NCBI GenBank assembly: GCA_964343835.1
Contig: CAYFKR010000011.1
Span: forward strand, 1-64,000
Direction of reading: 5' to 3'
Origin: CALEMW01 sp964343835
GTDB lineage: Bacteria; Krumholzibacteriota; Krumholzibacteriia; LZORAL124-64-63
DNA: 64,000 bases
This document shows, piece by piece, positions 24,199 to 33,154 of the stretch; position 1 is the stretch's first letter; each line of letters opens with the position of its first letter. Both the position numbers and the translations under genes were made by a program. A model generated the notes under the pieces. That model was not told the DNA's origin. It was given only the letters and a program-made list of their open reading frames with translations, and did no database searches.

Positions 24199-26763
24199 AT
24201 GAGATTCCGAATCCTGCTCCTGATCTCGACCATCGCGGTTCTGGCCGCCGGCTTGAGCGAAAACCCCATGAAAACCGAGCCCAAGCGCCTCTCCGGCGCC
24301 ATGCGCGCCCTCGACTGGTGGGCCGCCATGCGCGTGGACGACGACGGCGACTTCCCCGCCCGCGGCTGGGCCGAGGCCTGGGACACGGCCCGCTCCCTCC
24401 CCCGCCCCGCGGAGAAGGGCTGGACCGATTGGGCCCCCATCGGCCCCTGGAACATCGCCGGACGCATGCTCTGCCTGGCCTACAACCCCCAGAACCCCAA
24501 CGTGATCTGGGCGGGCAGCGCCAGCGGCGGCGTGTGGGTCACGCGCACCGGCGGGGTCGGACCCGCGGCCTGGACTCGCGTGGAGACGGGGCACCCGGTG
24601 CTCGGCGTGAGCTCCATCGCCTTCGCGCCGGGTGACTCGAGCTTCGTGTGGCTGGGGACGGGCGAGATCTACGGCTACGGGCTGGAGGGCGGCGGCATCT
24701 CCGTGCGCGTCACCCGCGGCAGCTACGGCATCGGGGTGCTCAGGTCCAGCGACGGCGGCCGCACCTGGTCGCGCTCCCTGGACTGGAGCGCCCACCAGAA
24801 CCGCGGCGTGCAGGTAGTGCGGGTGGATCCCACCGACCGCGACGTGGTGTGGGCCGGCACCTCCGAGGGCGTGTACCGCACCGTCGACTCGGGCCTGACC
24901 TGGGAGCGCGTGCTGGACGTGCTGATGGTCACCGACCTGGTGATCCACCCGGGCGACCCGGACCTGGTGATCGCGGCCTGCGGCAACCTGGGCACGACGG
25001 GGCACGGCCTGTATCGCACCACCGACGGCGGAGAGACGTGGAGCCGAATCGTGCAGTCGGGCCAGGTCCCGACCACGTACGGCGGCAAGGCCCAGCTCGC
25101 CCTGGCGCCGTCGGACCCGGACATCGTGTTCGCGAGCATCGGCAACAGCTCCGGCGGCAACACCGCCACGTGGCTGGTGCGGTCCCTCGATGCGGGCGCC
25201 ACCTGGTCCCTGCGCACCTACCGGGACTATTCGCTGTGGCAGGGATGGTTCTCCCACGACGTGGCGGTGCACCCCCTGAACCCGAACATCGTGCTGACGG
25301 CGGGCGTGGACATCTGGCGTTCGACCACCGGCGGCACCGCCCTGGAGCAGCGCTCCGACTGGACGGCATGGCTGTTCGGCATCACCCCCATCGGCGGCCC
25401 CGAGGGCCCGCCCCACTACGCCCACGGCGACCATCACGACATCGTGTGGCATCCGATCGACCCGGATGTGGTGTACATCGCCGGCGACGGCGGCGTGTTC
25501 CGCTCCCTCGACGCAGGCCTGACGTTCGAAGCATGCAACGGCGGTCTCCAGACCACCCAGTTCTACGCGGGGTTCACGGCCTCGCTCACCGACCCCGACC
25601 ACGCCATGGGCGGCCTGCAGGACAACTCCACCGCCATGTTCCACGGCGACGAGGCCTGGAGCCGCAACATCGGCGGCGACGGCTCGTGGACCGCCATCCA
25701 CGCCGCCAACGACAGCATCGTGATGGGGTCGTGGCAGTACCTGAACATCGTGCGTTCCACGGACCGCGGCGGCGAGTGGTTCGAGGTGTCGACGCCCCTG
25801 CCCGGCACGCCGGGGTTCATCGCGCCCTACGCCCTGGCCGGCCCCTCGGCCCCGGATGTGGGCTACGCCGCCGGCAGCTACGTGGGCCGCAGCGACGACG
25901 GCGGCGTGACGTTCCAGACCGCCAACGGCATGCTTCCGTTGAACGGCGACCCGGCCCTGGCCCTGGCCATCGCGCCGTCGGACGCCGACGTGGTCTGGGT
26001 CACCACCGCCCCGGTGGCCCACCCCGCCGCCGTGTTCCGCTCCCTGGACGGCGGCGCCGGCTTCCAGGACGTCACCGGTCCGCTGCCGGACCGCTACCCC
26101 GTGGGCCTGTGCGTGGACCCCGTCGATCCCCTGACCGCCTGGGTCACCTTCGCCGGATTCGGCACCGGCCACGTGTTCCGCACCCGCGACGGCGGCGCCA
26201 GCTGGGACGACGTCACCGGCAACCTGCCCGACGTGCCGACCCTGTCGGTGATCGTGGACCCCGAACGCCCCGACCACGTGTACGTGGGCAACGACCTGGG
26301 CGTGTTCTTCAGCCGCGACGACGGCGCGAACTGGTACGACATCGGCGCCGGCCTGGGCGACGCGGTGATGGCCATGGACCTCACCGTCACCGCCGACGAC
26401 CTGCTGCTCGTGTCCACCTACGGCAACGGGTGCTTCACGCGGTCGCTGGAGCGGGCGACGACGGGTATGGGCGATCCGGCGCCACGGCCCCGGGTGGAGC
26501 TGACGTGCGCGCCCAATCCGTTCAATCCGGCGACGACGCTCCGGTTCGAGCTGGAGCGGGCGGGGCCGGTGGAGCTGGCGGTGTACGACGTGCGGGGGGC
26601 GCTGGTGCGGACGCTCCTGAGCGGCATGATGGAGGAAGGGCCGCAAGCAGTGCGCTGGGACGGCAGGGACGAGTCGGGACGGGAGGCGCCGTCGGGCGTC
26701 TACATGGCCCTGCTCACCACGGCGGACGGGCCGACGGGCCGACGGATCACTCTCCTGCGCTGA
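24199..26763 (+). CDS. secreted BNR/VPS10-like beta-propeller protein with FlgD-like C-terminal domain
   Basis: A protein of 854 residues. Signal peptide about 1-19. From about 70 to 750 many sialidase-type Asp-box repeats occur (SSDGGRTWSR, TVDSGLTWER, TTDGGETWSR, SLDAGATW, TRDGGASWDD, SRDDGANWYD), as in VPS10/sortilin-like and exo-glycosidase-like propellers; no glycosidase catalytic residues are evident. FlgD-like module at the end (CAPNPFNPATTLRFELE, then VYDVRGALVRTLLSG, then PSGVYMALL). Asp-box propellers in FCB-group bacteria are mostly surface binding proteins. No upstream partner; MBOAT and SGNH genes follow with a separate promoter. Confidence 0.82.
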   Translation: MRFRILLLISTIAVLAAGLSENPMKTEPKRLSGAMRALDWWAAMRVDDDGDFPARGWAEAWDTARSLPRPAEKGWTDWAPIGPWNIAGRMLCLAYNPQNPNVIWAGSASGGVWVTRTGGVGPAAWTRVETGHPVLGVSSIAFAPGDSSFVWLGTGEIYGYGLEGGGISVRVTRGSYGIGVLRSSDGGRTWSRSLDWSAHQNRGVQVVRVDPTDRDVVWAGTSEGVYRTVDSGLTWERVLDVLMVTDLVIHPGDPDLVIAACGNLGTTGHGLYRTTDGGETWSRIVQSGQVPTTYGGKAQLALAPSDPDIVFASIGNSSGGNTATWLVRSLDAGATWSLRTYRDYSLWQGWFSHDVAVHPLNPNIVLTAGVDIWRSTTGGTALEQRSDWTAWLFGITPIGGPEGPPHYAHGDHHDIVWHPIDPDVVYIAGDGGVFRSLDAGLTFEACNGGLQTTQFYAGFTASLTDPDHAMGGLQDNSTAMFHGDEAWSRNIGGDGSWTAIHAANDSIVMGSWQYLNIVRSTDRGGEWFEVSTPLPGTPGFIAPYALAGPSAPDVGYAAGSYVGRSDDGGVTFQTANGMLPLNGDPALALAIAPSDADVVWVTTAPVAHPAAVFRSLDGGAGFQDVTGPLPDRYPVGLCVDPVDPLTAWVTFAGFGTGHVFRTRDGGASWDDVTGNLPDVPTLSVIVDPERPDHVYVGNDLGVFFSRDDGANWYDIGAGLGDAVMAMDLTVTADDLLLVSTYGNGCFTRSLERATTGMGDPAPRPRVELTCAPNPFNPATTLRFELERAGPVELAVYDVRGALVRTLLSGMMEEGPQAVRWDGRDESGREAPSGVYMALLTTADGPTGRRITLLR

Positions 26764-26798
26764 CGCGGCGATCGCCGGATGATCCGAAACCGGACATG

Positions 26799-26807
26799 TG
26801 CTATCAT
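26799..26807 (+). promoter_or_regulatory. putative extended -10 of the MBOAT operon
   Basis: TG-C-TATCAT (26799-26807), 90 bases before the MBOAT start. The 14-base context TGTGCTATCATGCC is identical on the minus strand upstream of the MarR-GNAT gene (56678-56665), supporting use as a promoter element. Confidence 0.5.
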
Positions 26808-26896
26808 GCCCCGTCGTCCACCGCCCCCTCAAGCCCGCCCGTCGACGGCCGATCCCTTGGTCTGAACCCGTCGACCGACCACCCACGAGGACCCCG

Positions 26897-28333
26897 ATGC
26901 TCTTCAACTCGTTGATCTTCCTGATCTTCGGCGCGCTGTTCTTCGCCGGTTGGCCCCTGGCCCGCCGCCGCGAGAACGTGCGGTGGTTGACCATCGTGGT
27001 GGCGTCGTTCGTGTTCTACGGGTGGTGGGACTGGCGCTTCCTCTTCCTGATCGTCGCCAGCGGCCTGCTCGACTACTTCTCCGGCCTGGGCATGAAGGCG
27101 CGACCGGACCTGAAGAAGATGTTCCTGGGACTCTCCATCCTGGGCAACGTGGGCTCGCTGATGATCTTCAAGTACAGCGGCTTCTTCGCGGAGAACCTGT
27201 CGCTGTTGCTGGGCGTGTTCGGGCTGGACGTGGACCTGCAGGCGTCGCTGCCGAAGTTCGTGCTGATCCTGCCGGTGGGCATCAGCTTCTACACGTTCCA
27301 GTCCATGAGCTACACCATCGACATCTACAAGGGGCAGCTCGAACCCACGCGCAACCCCCTGCACTTCTTCGCCTACCTGTCCATGTTCCCCCAGCTCGTG
27401 GCCGGACCCATCATCCGCGCCGCCGACCTTTTGCCCCAGCTGCGCGAGGTGCGCCGCACCACCGAGGAGCAGCGCTGGGAGGGCCTGAGGCTGATCGTTC
27501 ACGGGTTCTTCAAGAAGGTCGTGATCGCCGACAACCTGGCCTACTACGTGACCGAGGCGTTCAGCAACACGGTGCCGCCGGAGGCGTCGGCGTACTGGTG
27601 GCTGATCATGTCGGCCTTCGCCTTCCAGATCTATTGCGACTTCAGCGGCTACAGCGACATCGCCCGCGGCCTGGCCAAGTGGATGGGGTACGACTTCATG
27701 GTCAACTTCAACCACCCGTACGTGTCCACGTCGCTGCAGGAGTTCTGGACGCGCTGGCACATCTCGCTGTCGTCGTGGTTCCGCGACTACGTGTACATCC
27801 CGCTGGGCGGTTCCCGGGCGGGCAAGCTGCGCAGCGAGGTGAACCTGTGGATCACGATGATGGTCTCGGGCTTCTGGCACGGCGCCGCCTGGACGTTCAT
27901 CATCTGGGGCGGCATGCACGCCGCCGGCCTCACCATCGAGCGCTTCACACGCTGGCCGCAGCGGCTCAAGGCGCTGCCGGGCGGCCGCTGGCTGGCGTCG
28001 TTCGTGCTGCTGGTGCAGGTGTGGGTGACGTGGGTCTACTTCCGGGCGGAATCGTTGAGCCAGGCCAACGACATCGTGTGCTGGATGTTCTCGTTCCAGG
28101 GCGGGATCGACGCCGTTCAAGACGCCCTGGGCGGCGTGAAGGTGCTGAACATCGTGGTGATCGTGGGCATCGGCGCCCTGCGCGAGCTCTACTTCTTCCT
28201 GGGTCTGCACGAGCGGTCGCCGTGGCCGCAGCCGATCCGGGCCCAGGCCGAGTCGCTGGTGATGGCGGCCATGATCGTGGCGTGCTTCTTCCTGCGCGGA
28301 CCGGGCAGCCAGTTCATCTACTTCCAGTTCTAG
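26897..28333 (+). CDS. MBOAT-family O-acetyltransferase (AlgI-like)
   Basis: A protein of 478 residues with about ten or eleven membrane segments. It transfers acetyl groups from the cytoplasm to extracytoplasmic polysaccharide together with an SGNH partner. Family blocks are present: ILPVGISFYTFQSMSYTIDI, MFPQLVAGPIIR, FQIYCDFSGYSDIARGLAKW, SLQEFWTRWHISLSSWFRDY, IPLGGSR and SGFWHGAAWTFIIWG, which holds the catalytic His. CGAGG lies 6 bases before the ATG. The SGNH gene follows after 10 bases. The acetylated polymer is unknown; no polymer synthase is next to it. Confidence 0.95.
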   Translation: MLFNSLIFLIFGALFFAGWPLARRRENVRWLTIVVASFVFYGWWDWRFLFLIVASGLLDYFSGLGMKARPDLKKMFLGLSILGNVGSLMIFKYSGFFAENLSLLLGVFGLDVDLQASLPKFVLILPVGISFYTFQSMSYTIDIYKGQLEPTRNPLHFFAYLSMFPQLVAGPIIRAADLLPQLREVRRTTEEQRWEGLRLIVHGFFKKVVIADNLAYYVTEAFSNTVPPEASAYWWLIMSAFAFQIYCDFSGYSDIARGLAKWMGYDFMVNFNHPYVSTSLQEFWTRWHISLSSWFRDYVYIPLGGSRAGKLRSEVNLWITMMVSGFWHGAAWTFIIWGGMHAAGLTIERFTRWPQRLKALPGGRWLASFVLLVQVWVTWVYFRAESLSQANDIVCWMFSFQGGIDAVQDALGGVKVLNIVVIVGIGALRELYFFLGLHERSPWPQPIRAQAESLVMAAMIVACFFLRGPGSQFIYFQF

Positions 28334-28343
28334 GAGCGATGCG

Positions 28344-29267
28344 GTGACGAGGGAACGGATGGTTTGGAGCTTCATGGCGGCGGCGATCGGGATGATCGTC
28401 TTCGGCCTGCTGCGTCCGTCGTCGCCCGATCCGTCCGAGGACCTGAAGTTCGAGCAGTCCGCCTTCTTCATGGCCAAGGCGCATCCCACGGAGCGCTGGC
28501 AAGGCGTGATCGTGGGCGACTCGCGGGCCCTGCGCGGTCTCTCGCCGTCGGCCATGGCCGAGGTGCTGCCCGAGCCCCGCTTCACCAACATGGCCTTCAA
28601 CGCCGCCGGCCTGAACGACGAGATGTACGACGTGGCCGAGCGCGTGCTCGCCCCCGACGGCGACCGCACCGTGCTGGTGTCGGTCACCGCCCTCGCCTTC
28701 ATGCCCTGGAAGCGCGCCAACCGCCAGTACCACGAGTACCGCACCAAGCCCGGCGACCAGGTGCTGTTCAACCGCCACGCTCCCGAGGTGGCCTCGTTCT
28801 TTGAGCCCGTCTCCCCCACGGTGCTGCTGCGTCGGGCCCTGGGCCTGGCCCCCCGCGTGAAAATCGACGAGACCTACCACCCCGACGGCTGGATCGAGAC
28901 CGACCACACGCCGCTGCAGGTTGAGTACGGCCTGGAGGGCACCGTGGAACGCCTGGTCGGCAACGCCGTGGACCCGGAGCTGATCGAGGAGTTCATGGCC
29001 CGCACCCGCAAGTGGACCGCCGAGGGCGTGCGGGTGTTCGCGGTGCGCACCCCCTGCGTGCCGGAGATGATCGCGGCCGAGGATTCCATCCTGGGCTTCG
29101 ACGAGGCCGACTTCGTCACACGGTTCGAGGCCGCCGGCGGCCGCTGGATTCCCGTGGACCAGGACGCCTACGAGACCTACGACGCCAGCCACCTCCGCGC
29201 CGACGACGCCCGCCGCTTCTCCCGCGACGTGGCCTCGGCCATGGCCGAAGCGCTCGCCTCGCGCTAG
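28344..29267 (+). CDS. SGNH-like acyl-transfer partner of the MBOAT protein
   Basis: A protein of 307 residues with an N-terminal membrane anchor (about 6-24) and an extracytoplasmic SGNH/GDSL-like domain. Block I is IVGDSRALRGLSP (nucleophile Ser in GDSR) and the C-terminal block YDASHLRADDARRFS supplies the Asp-x-x-His pair. AlgJ/AlgX-type proteins of this kind take acetyl from the MBOAT partner and put it on the polysaccharide. The start is GTG 28344, fixed by TAGGAG (28331-28336) 7 bases upstream and overlapping the MBOAT stop. Same operon as the MBOAT gene. Confidence 0.8.
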   Translation: MTRERMVWSFMAAAIGMIVFGLLRPSSPDPSEDLKFEQSAFFMAKAHPTERWQGVIVGDSRALRGLSPSAMAEVLPEPRFTNMAFNAAGLNDEMYDVAERVLAPDGDRTVLVSVTALAFMPWKRANRQYHEYRTKPGDQVLFNRHAPEVASFFEPVSPTVLLRRALGLAPRVKIDETYHPDGWIETDHTPLQVEYGLEGTVERLVGNAVDPELIEEFMARTRKWTAEGVRVFAVRTPCVPEMIAAEDSILGFDEADFVTRFEAAGGRWIPVDQDAYETYDASHLRADDARRFSRDVASAMAEALASR

Positions 29268-29347
29268 CCGCTTGATTTCGGCGGGCGTTCGCCCGATGAT
29301 CCCTGCATCGCTACGAGCATTCCGTCCCGGGCATCGGCAGGTTTCGC

Positions 29348-31084
29348 GTGCATCGTTCCTACGTCATCCTCGTTCCGCTCCTCGCGGCCCTGCTCGGGTC
29401 CTGCACCGACGACCCCGCCCGGTACGAACTCCCCTCCCCGAAGTCGTGGAAGGTCCTGATCCCCGAGAGCCGCTCTCCCCTGACGATCCGCACCTTCCCT
29501 GACGGCACTGTCGTGGCGGTGGGCAGCAAGGGATTGGCGACGCGTATCATCGACGGCGCGTGGTCGAACGACCTGCCGGTGACCACGTCGGATCTCGTCG
29601 CCCTATGGGGGACGCATCCCGACACGTGCTGGGCCGTGGGCGATGACGGGGCCATCGCCATGAAGCTGGGAAACGACTGGACCGCTGAGCAATCGCCCAC
29701 CGGCACGGGAATCGCCGACATCAGCGGGGTCTCGTCCGCCGAGGTCTACGCCGTGGCGCCGTCGGGCCGTTTCCTGGTGCGCCGCTTCGGGACTTGGAGC
29801 ATCCGTCACGCGGGGATCCTCGCCGATCTCGTGGCCGTGGCCTGCGTCGGGCCGGACTCGGTTGTCTTCGTCGCCGATGACGGAAGGCTGGGAACCTGGA
29901 ACGGCTCTGCCTTCTCGTACCCCGCCACCACGCCTTCGGGGTCCGCCGTCGATCTCGTTCTCCATGACGGGGACGCATGGGTCCTGGATGGTACCTCGAA
30001 GGTGCATCGCTGGACGGGCGACGGCTGGGAGTCCCACGACACCGGGATCCACGCCGTGGATCTGGCAAGCATGCCGTCAGGGATCATGGTCGGTGGCGAC
30101 GGCTTCGCAGCATACGCCGACGGTGCCTGGACGATCGAGGACCTGCCGGCCGGCACGTCCTCCATGGCCCTGACATCGGGCCCCGCCGGGACCTTCGTCC
30201 TGCTCCACGACGGTTCCGTCGTCCACGACCCAGGAATCTGGACCGAAGCAGCCCCTCCCTCCGTCCGCCGTATCCGCGACATCGCCGGCGCAGCCCACGA
30301 CGACTGGTACGCCTGCGGCGACGGCGGCCTTCTCGTGCACTGGGACGGCGTCGCCCTCCATCACTCCGAAGTGCCCGACGACCTGCGCATCCACGCCCTC
30401 TGGACGGCGGCGGACAGCGTGTTCGCCGTGGGCGACCGCGGCTTGGCCATGGTCTGCGTGGACGGGTCGTGGACGGTCACGCCCACCGGCGTCCAGGCGA
30501 ACCTGCTGGACGTGCGGGGGCGGCATGGGCGGGAGGTCTATGCGGTGGGTGAGGGTGGGGCGGTAGTCGAGTGGGATGGGGGAAACTGGTCGGTGCTGCC
30601 TGGACCTCCCGCGGAATCCGACCTTGTAGGCGTGGCCGCCGTGGCGCTGACGGGTGTGGCGACGGTCGAGAGGGACGGCGTACTGTGGAGGAGTTCGAAC
30701 GGTCCGATCAGCTGGGTCGAGATCGAGAACTGGGGGCCGGCCCCGGAGGAATCGTCCCCGATTCTCGGGCTCACACATGTGACCGAGGGTTTGTTGATCT
30801 ACACGGATCACGTGGTCTGGCCGGTGAATCCAGGTGGAGGCCTATGGGATTTCGTTCACATCATCTTGCCGGAGATCCTGCGCGTGGAGATGGATTGGGA
30901 CGGTAAGAACCATGTCGTGATGACGAACAACGGAGACCATGGGATGATCTCAGTCACGGGATCCTCTTTTCTTACCGTACCTGGACCCGTGAACTCGGCC
31001 GTGCCCACCTCCATCGCCTCCTTCGGCCTCACCCGCTTCGCCATCGGCACCGCCCGAGGCGGCCTCCACCTCTACGACCGCTGA
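29348..31084 (+). CDS. beta-propeller lipoprotein of unknown function
   Basis: A protein of 578 residues starting at GTG. The lipobox is LLGSC, with the Cys at about 19. The rest is made of about ten repeats with patterns such as VAVGSKGLATRIIDGAW, WAVGDDGAIAMKLGNDW, YACGDGGLLVHWDG, VFAVGDRGLAMVCVDGSW and VYAVGEGGAVVEWDGGNW, i.e. a V-A-V-G-D-x-G-x core about every 45 residues. That matches propellers described for photosystem-assembly/BNR-like and Kelch-like folds. Probably outer-membrane anchored. Its 3' end overlaps the convergent membrane-protein gene by 13 bases. Confidence 0.75.
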   Translation: MHRSYVILVPLLAALLGSCTDDPARYELPSPKSWKVLIPESRSPLTIRTFPDGTVVAVGSKGLATRIIDGAWSNDLPVTTSDLVALWGTHPDTCWAVGDDGAIAMKLGNDWTAEQSPTGTGIADISGVSSAEVYAVAPSGRFLVRRFGTWSIRHAGILADLVAVACVGPDSVVFVADDGRLGTWNGSAFSYPATTPSGSAVDLVLHDGDAWVLDGTSKVHRWTGDGWESHDTGIHAVDLASMPSGIMVGGDGFAAYADGAWTIEDLPAGTSSMALTSGPAGTFVLLHDGSVVHDPGIWTEAAPPSVRRIRDIAGAAHDDWYACGDGGLLVHWDGVALHHSEVPDDLRIHALWTAADSVFAVGDRGLAMVCVDGSWTVTPTGVQANLLDVRGRHGREVYAVGEGGAVVEWDGGNWSVLPGPPAESDLVGVAAVALTGVATVERDGVLWRSSNGPISWVEIENWGPAPEESSPILGLTHVTEGLLIYTDHVVWPVNPGGGLWDFVHIILPEILRVEMDWDGKNHVVMTNNGDHGMISVTGSSFLTVPGPVNSAVPTSIASFGLTRFAIGTARGGLHLYDR

Positions 31085-32136
31085 TCGTCCTCGGGATCTT
31101 CATCTGACTCGTCGGCGGCATCGTCGACGGGCTCTTCCGCCTCCTCCACCGTCTCCGCCTCCTGCACCTCCGCCACGGCGCCCGGATCCATCGCCCCCAG
31201 CCCATCGTCCGCATCGCCGGTGGGCCACACCGCGAACTCGTCCCCGAACTGCTCCAGGAACTCCGGTCCGAAGGCGCGCAGGGTCACGTGGACGGGCAGC
31301 ATGATGACCGTGCCCACGTACGGGATCGCGAGCACGAGGAAGAGGGCGCAGCAGGTGAGGGCGCCCGCGGCGGCCACCACGGCCGACACCACGATCCACA
31401 CCCCCATGTACAGCAGCGCCATGAGCACGAAGGGCACGGGGTTGGCGCGCAGCAGGGGCAGGAAGCGCTCCCAGGCGGCGATCACGCCCTCGTCGTGACG
31501 GTGCATCAGGGGCACCACGAACTGGTCGGTGCAGAAGCCGACGAAGGCCACGGCCAGGCCGATGACCAGGCCAGCCAGGCCGGCCAGCAGGGCGCCGGCC
31601 ACGCCGAGGCCGGCGAAGACGCCGCCCACGTGGGCCGCGGGGGCGATGAGCACCAGGAACGGCAGGATCAGGAACAGAGCCAGCAAGCCAGCCAGGAGCT
31701 GGGTGGCCACGCGCCACAGGAAGAGGGAGTCGCCCAGGCGGCCGAGGCGCTGCCAGGGGTCGCTGACGCGGCCGCGGCGCCAGGCCACGTTGTCGTAGAA
31801 CATCAGGGCGCCTCGGGAGCCGACCCAGGCCAGGGCCACGCCGATGGCCAGGAAGAGCAGCAGGAGCATCAGGGTGACGAAGAACTCGAGGGGGTGGCCG
31901 AGGGCGTCCACCACGCGGGTCACGCCTTCGCCCACCAGGCCGCCCCAGTGGTGCCCCTCGTCGTGCTTGTTCCATCGCACGCCGCCGTCGCCGCCCAGGA
32001 TGGATCCGTCCCATAGCCGGGCCAGCCACACCGTGAATCCGATGACGAACCAGGCCTCCAGGTTGAAGGGCTCGAGCAACATGCCCCGGGCCCGTTGCCA
32101 GGATCGCTTGAGGGGATCGACGTAGCGGATGTCCAT
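31072..32136 (-). CDS. multi-pass membrane protein, DUF4013/DUF7544-like
   Basis: A protein of 354 residues. The N-terminus DIRYVDPLKRSWQRARGMLL with EPFNLEAWFVIGFTVWLA is the pattern of membrane proteins annotated as DUF4013- or DUF7544-like, from memory. Six likely membrane segments (about 27-45, 85-105, 140-165, 172-205, 232-262, 268-285). The C-terminal 60 residues are highly acidic and disordered. GAGGAG lies 6 bases before the ATG. Role unknown. It is divergent from the EamA transporter gene, with 96 bases between starts. Confidence 0.7.
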   Translation of the reverse strand: MDIRYVDPLKRSWQRARGMLLEPFNLEAWFVIGFTVWLARLWDGSILGGDGGVRWNKHDEGHHWGGLVGEGVTRVVDALGHPLEFFVTLMLLLLFLAIGVALAWVGSRGALMFYDNVAWRRGRVSDPWQRLGRLGDSLFLWRVATQLLAGLLALFLILPFLVLIAPAAHVGGVFAGLGVAGALLAGLAGLVIGLAVAFVGFCTDQFVVPLMHRHDEGVIAAWERFLPLLRANPVPFVLMALLYMGVWIVVSAVVAAAGALTCCALFLVLAIPYVGTVIMLPVHVTLRAFGPEFLEQFGDEFAVWPTGDADDGLGAMDPGAVAEVQEAETVEEAEEPVDDAADESDEDPEDDQRS

Positions 32137-32232
32137 GACGGCTCCTCGTTTCTCGGTCGCTTTGCTGTCCGATCGGGACTATATATGAGCCCTCGGTTCC
32201 CTGCACTACGCATCTCTGGCCCGGAGGATGCA

Positions 32233-33108
32233 TTGGGCGAAATCTACGCGCTGCTGTGCGCCCTGCTCTGGGCCGCGGCGGTAATTTTCTTCAAGAAGTC
32301 CGGCGAGACGGTGCGGCCCTTCGCCCTGAACCTGTTTCGGGTGGGCGTCTCCACGGTGCTGCTGTGGATCACCGTGCTCTTCGCGGGCCAGGGGATCGTT
32401 CGCGAGGTCACCACGTCCGACCTCCTGGTCCTCGTGGGCGGCGGCATCCTCTCCATCGCCGTGGCCGACACCCTGTTCCACAAGTGCCTGAACACGGTGG
32501 GCGCGGGCATCACCGCCATCGTGGACTGCCTCTACTCGCCGCTGATGCTGCTGTTCGCGTTCCTGCTGCTAGGGGAGGAGCTGACGGTCGTGAAGCTGGC
32601 GGGCGCGTCGCTGGTGGTCGGCGGCGTGTTCGTGGCGTCGAACCACCGGCCTGCGTCGGGCATGTCCCGGGGCGATCTGATCAAGGGCATGATGTACGGT
32701 GCCGGCGCCATGACCGCACTCACCCTGGGCGTTGTGTGGGTCCGCCCGGTACTCGACAACCAACCCATCCTGTGGGCCACGGCCGTCCGGCAGGCGGGCG
32801 CCCTGGCCTTCATGGTGCCGCTGGCCGCCCTCTCCCCCCGCCGGCGCGAGTGGTTCGGCGTGTTCCGTCCCCGCGCGGACTGGAAGTACAGCCTGACGGG
32901 CACCGTGCTGGGCTCCTACCTGGCGCTGGTGTTCTGGCTGGCGGGCATGAAGTACACGCAGGTGGGCGTCGCGGCCATCCTCAACCAGACCAGCACCATC
33001 TACGTGCTGGTCCTGGCCACGTTCTTCCTGAAGGAATCGTTCTCGATGCGCAAGGCGGCCGCCGCGGCCATGGCCGTGGGCGGCATCGTGATGGTGACGG
33101 TGTTCTGA
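32233..33108 (+). CDS. EamA-family (DMT) transporter
   Basis: A protein of 291 residues with ten predicted membrane helices in two EamA repeats (about 1-135 and 150-290). The N-terminus IYALLCALLWAAAVIFFKKS and the second repeat's AGMKYTQVGVAAILNQTSTI are typical. Members export or import metabolites; the substrate cannot be told. The start is TTG 32233, with CGGAGG 5-6 bases upstream; longer in-frame versions would add a non-membrane tail with no ribosome site. Single gene, followed by the M28 peptidase gene 46 bases on. Confidence 0.9.
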   Translation: MGEIYALLCALLWAAAVIFFKKSGETVRPFALNLFRVGVSTVLLWITVLFAGQGIVREVTTSDLLVLVGGGILSIAVADTLFHKCLNTVGAGITAIVDCLYSPLMLLFAFLLLGEELTVVKLAGASLVVGGVFVASNHRPASGMSRGDLIKGMMYGAGAMTALTLGVVWVRPVLDNQPILWATAVRQAGALAFMVPLAALSPRRREWFGVFRPRADWKYSLTGTVLGSYLALVFWLAGMKYTQVGVAAILNQTSTIYVLVLATFFLKESFSMRKAAAAAMAVGGIVMVTVF

Positions 33109-33154
33109 CGCGGCTATACTGTCCTCCCGGAAACATCCCGACCCAGGAGGACCC

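Noticed and set aside
23845..26994. Very long minus-strand open frames (for example 1049 codons here, 902 at 15975-18683, 1118 at 43548-46904) opposite secreted-protein genes.
   Set aside because: They are shadows of high-GC plus-strand genes with signal peptides and domains; their translations are rich in low-complexity Arg, Ala, Gly and His without recognisable folds.
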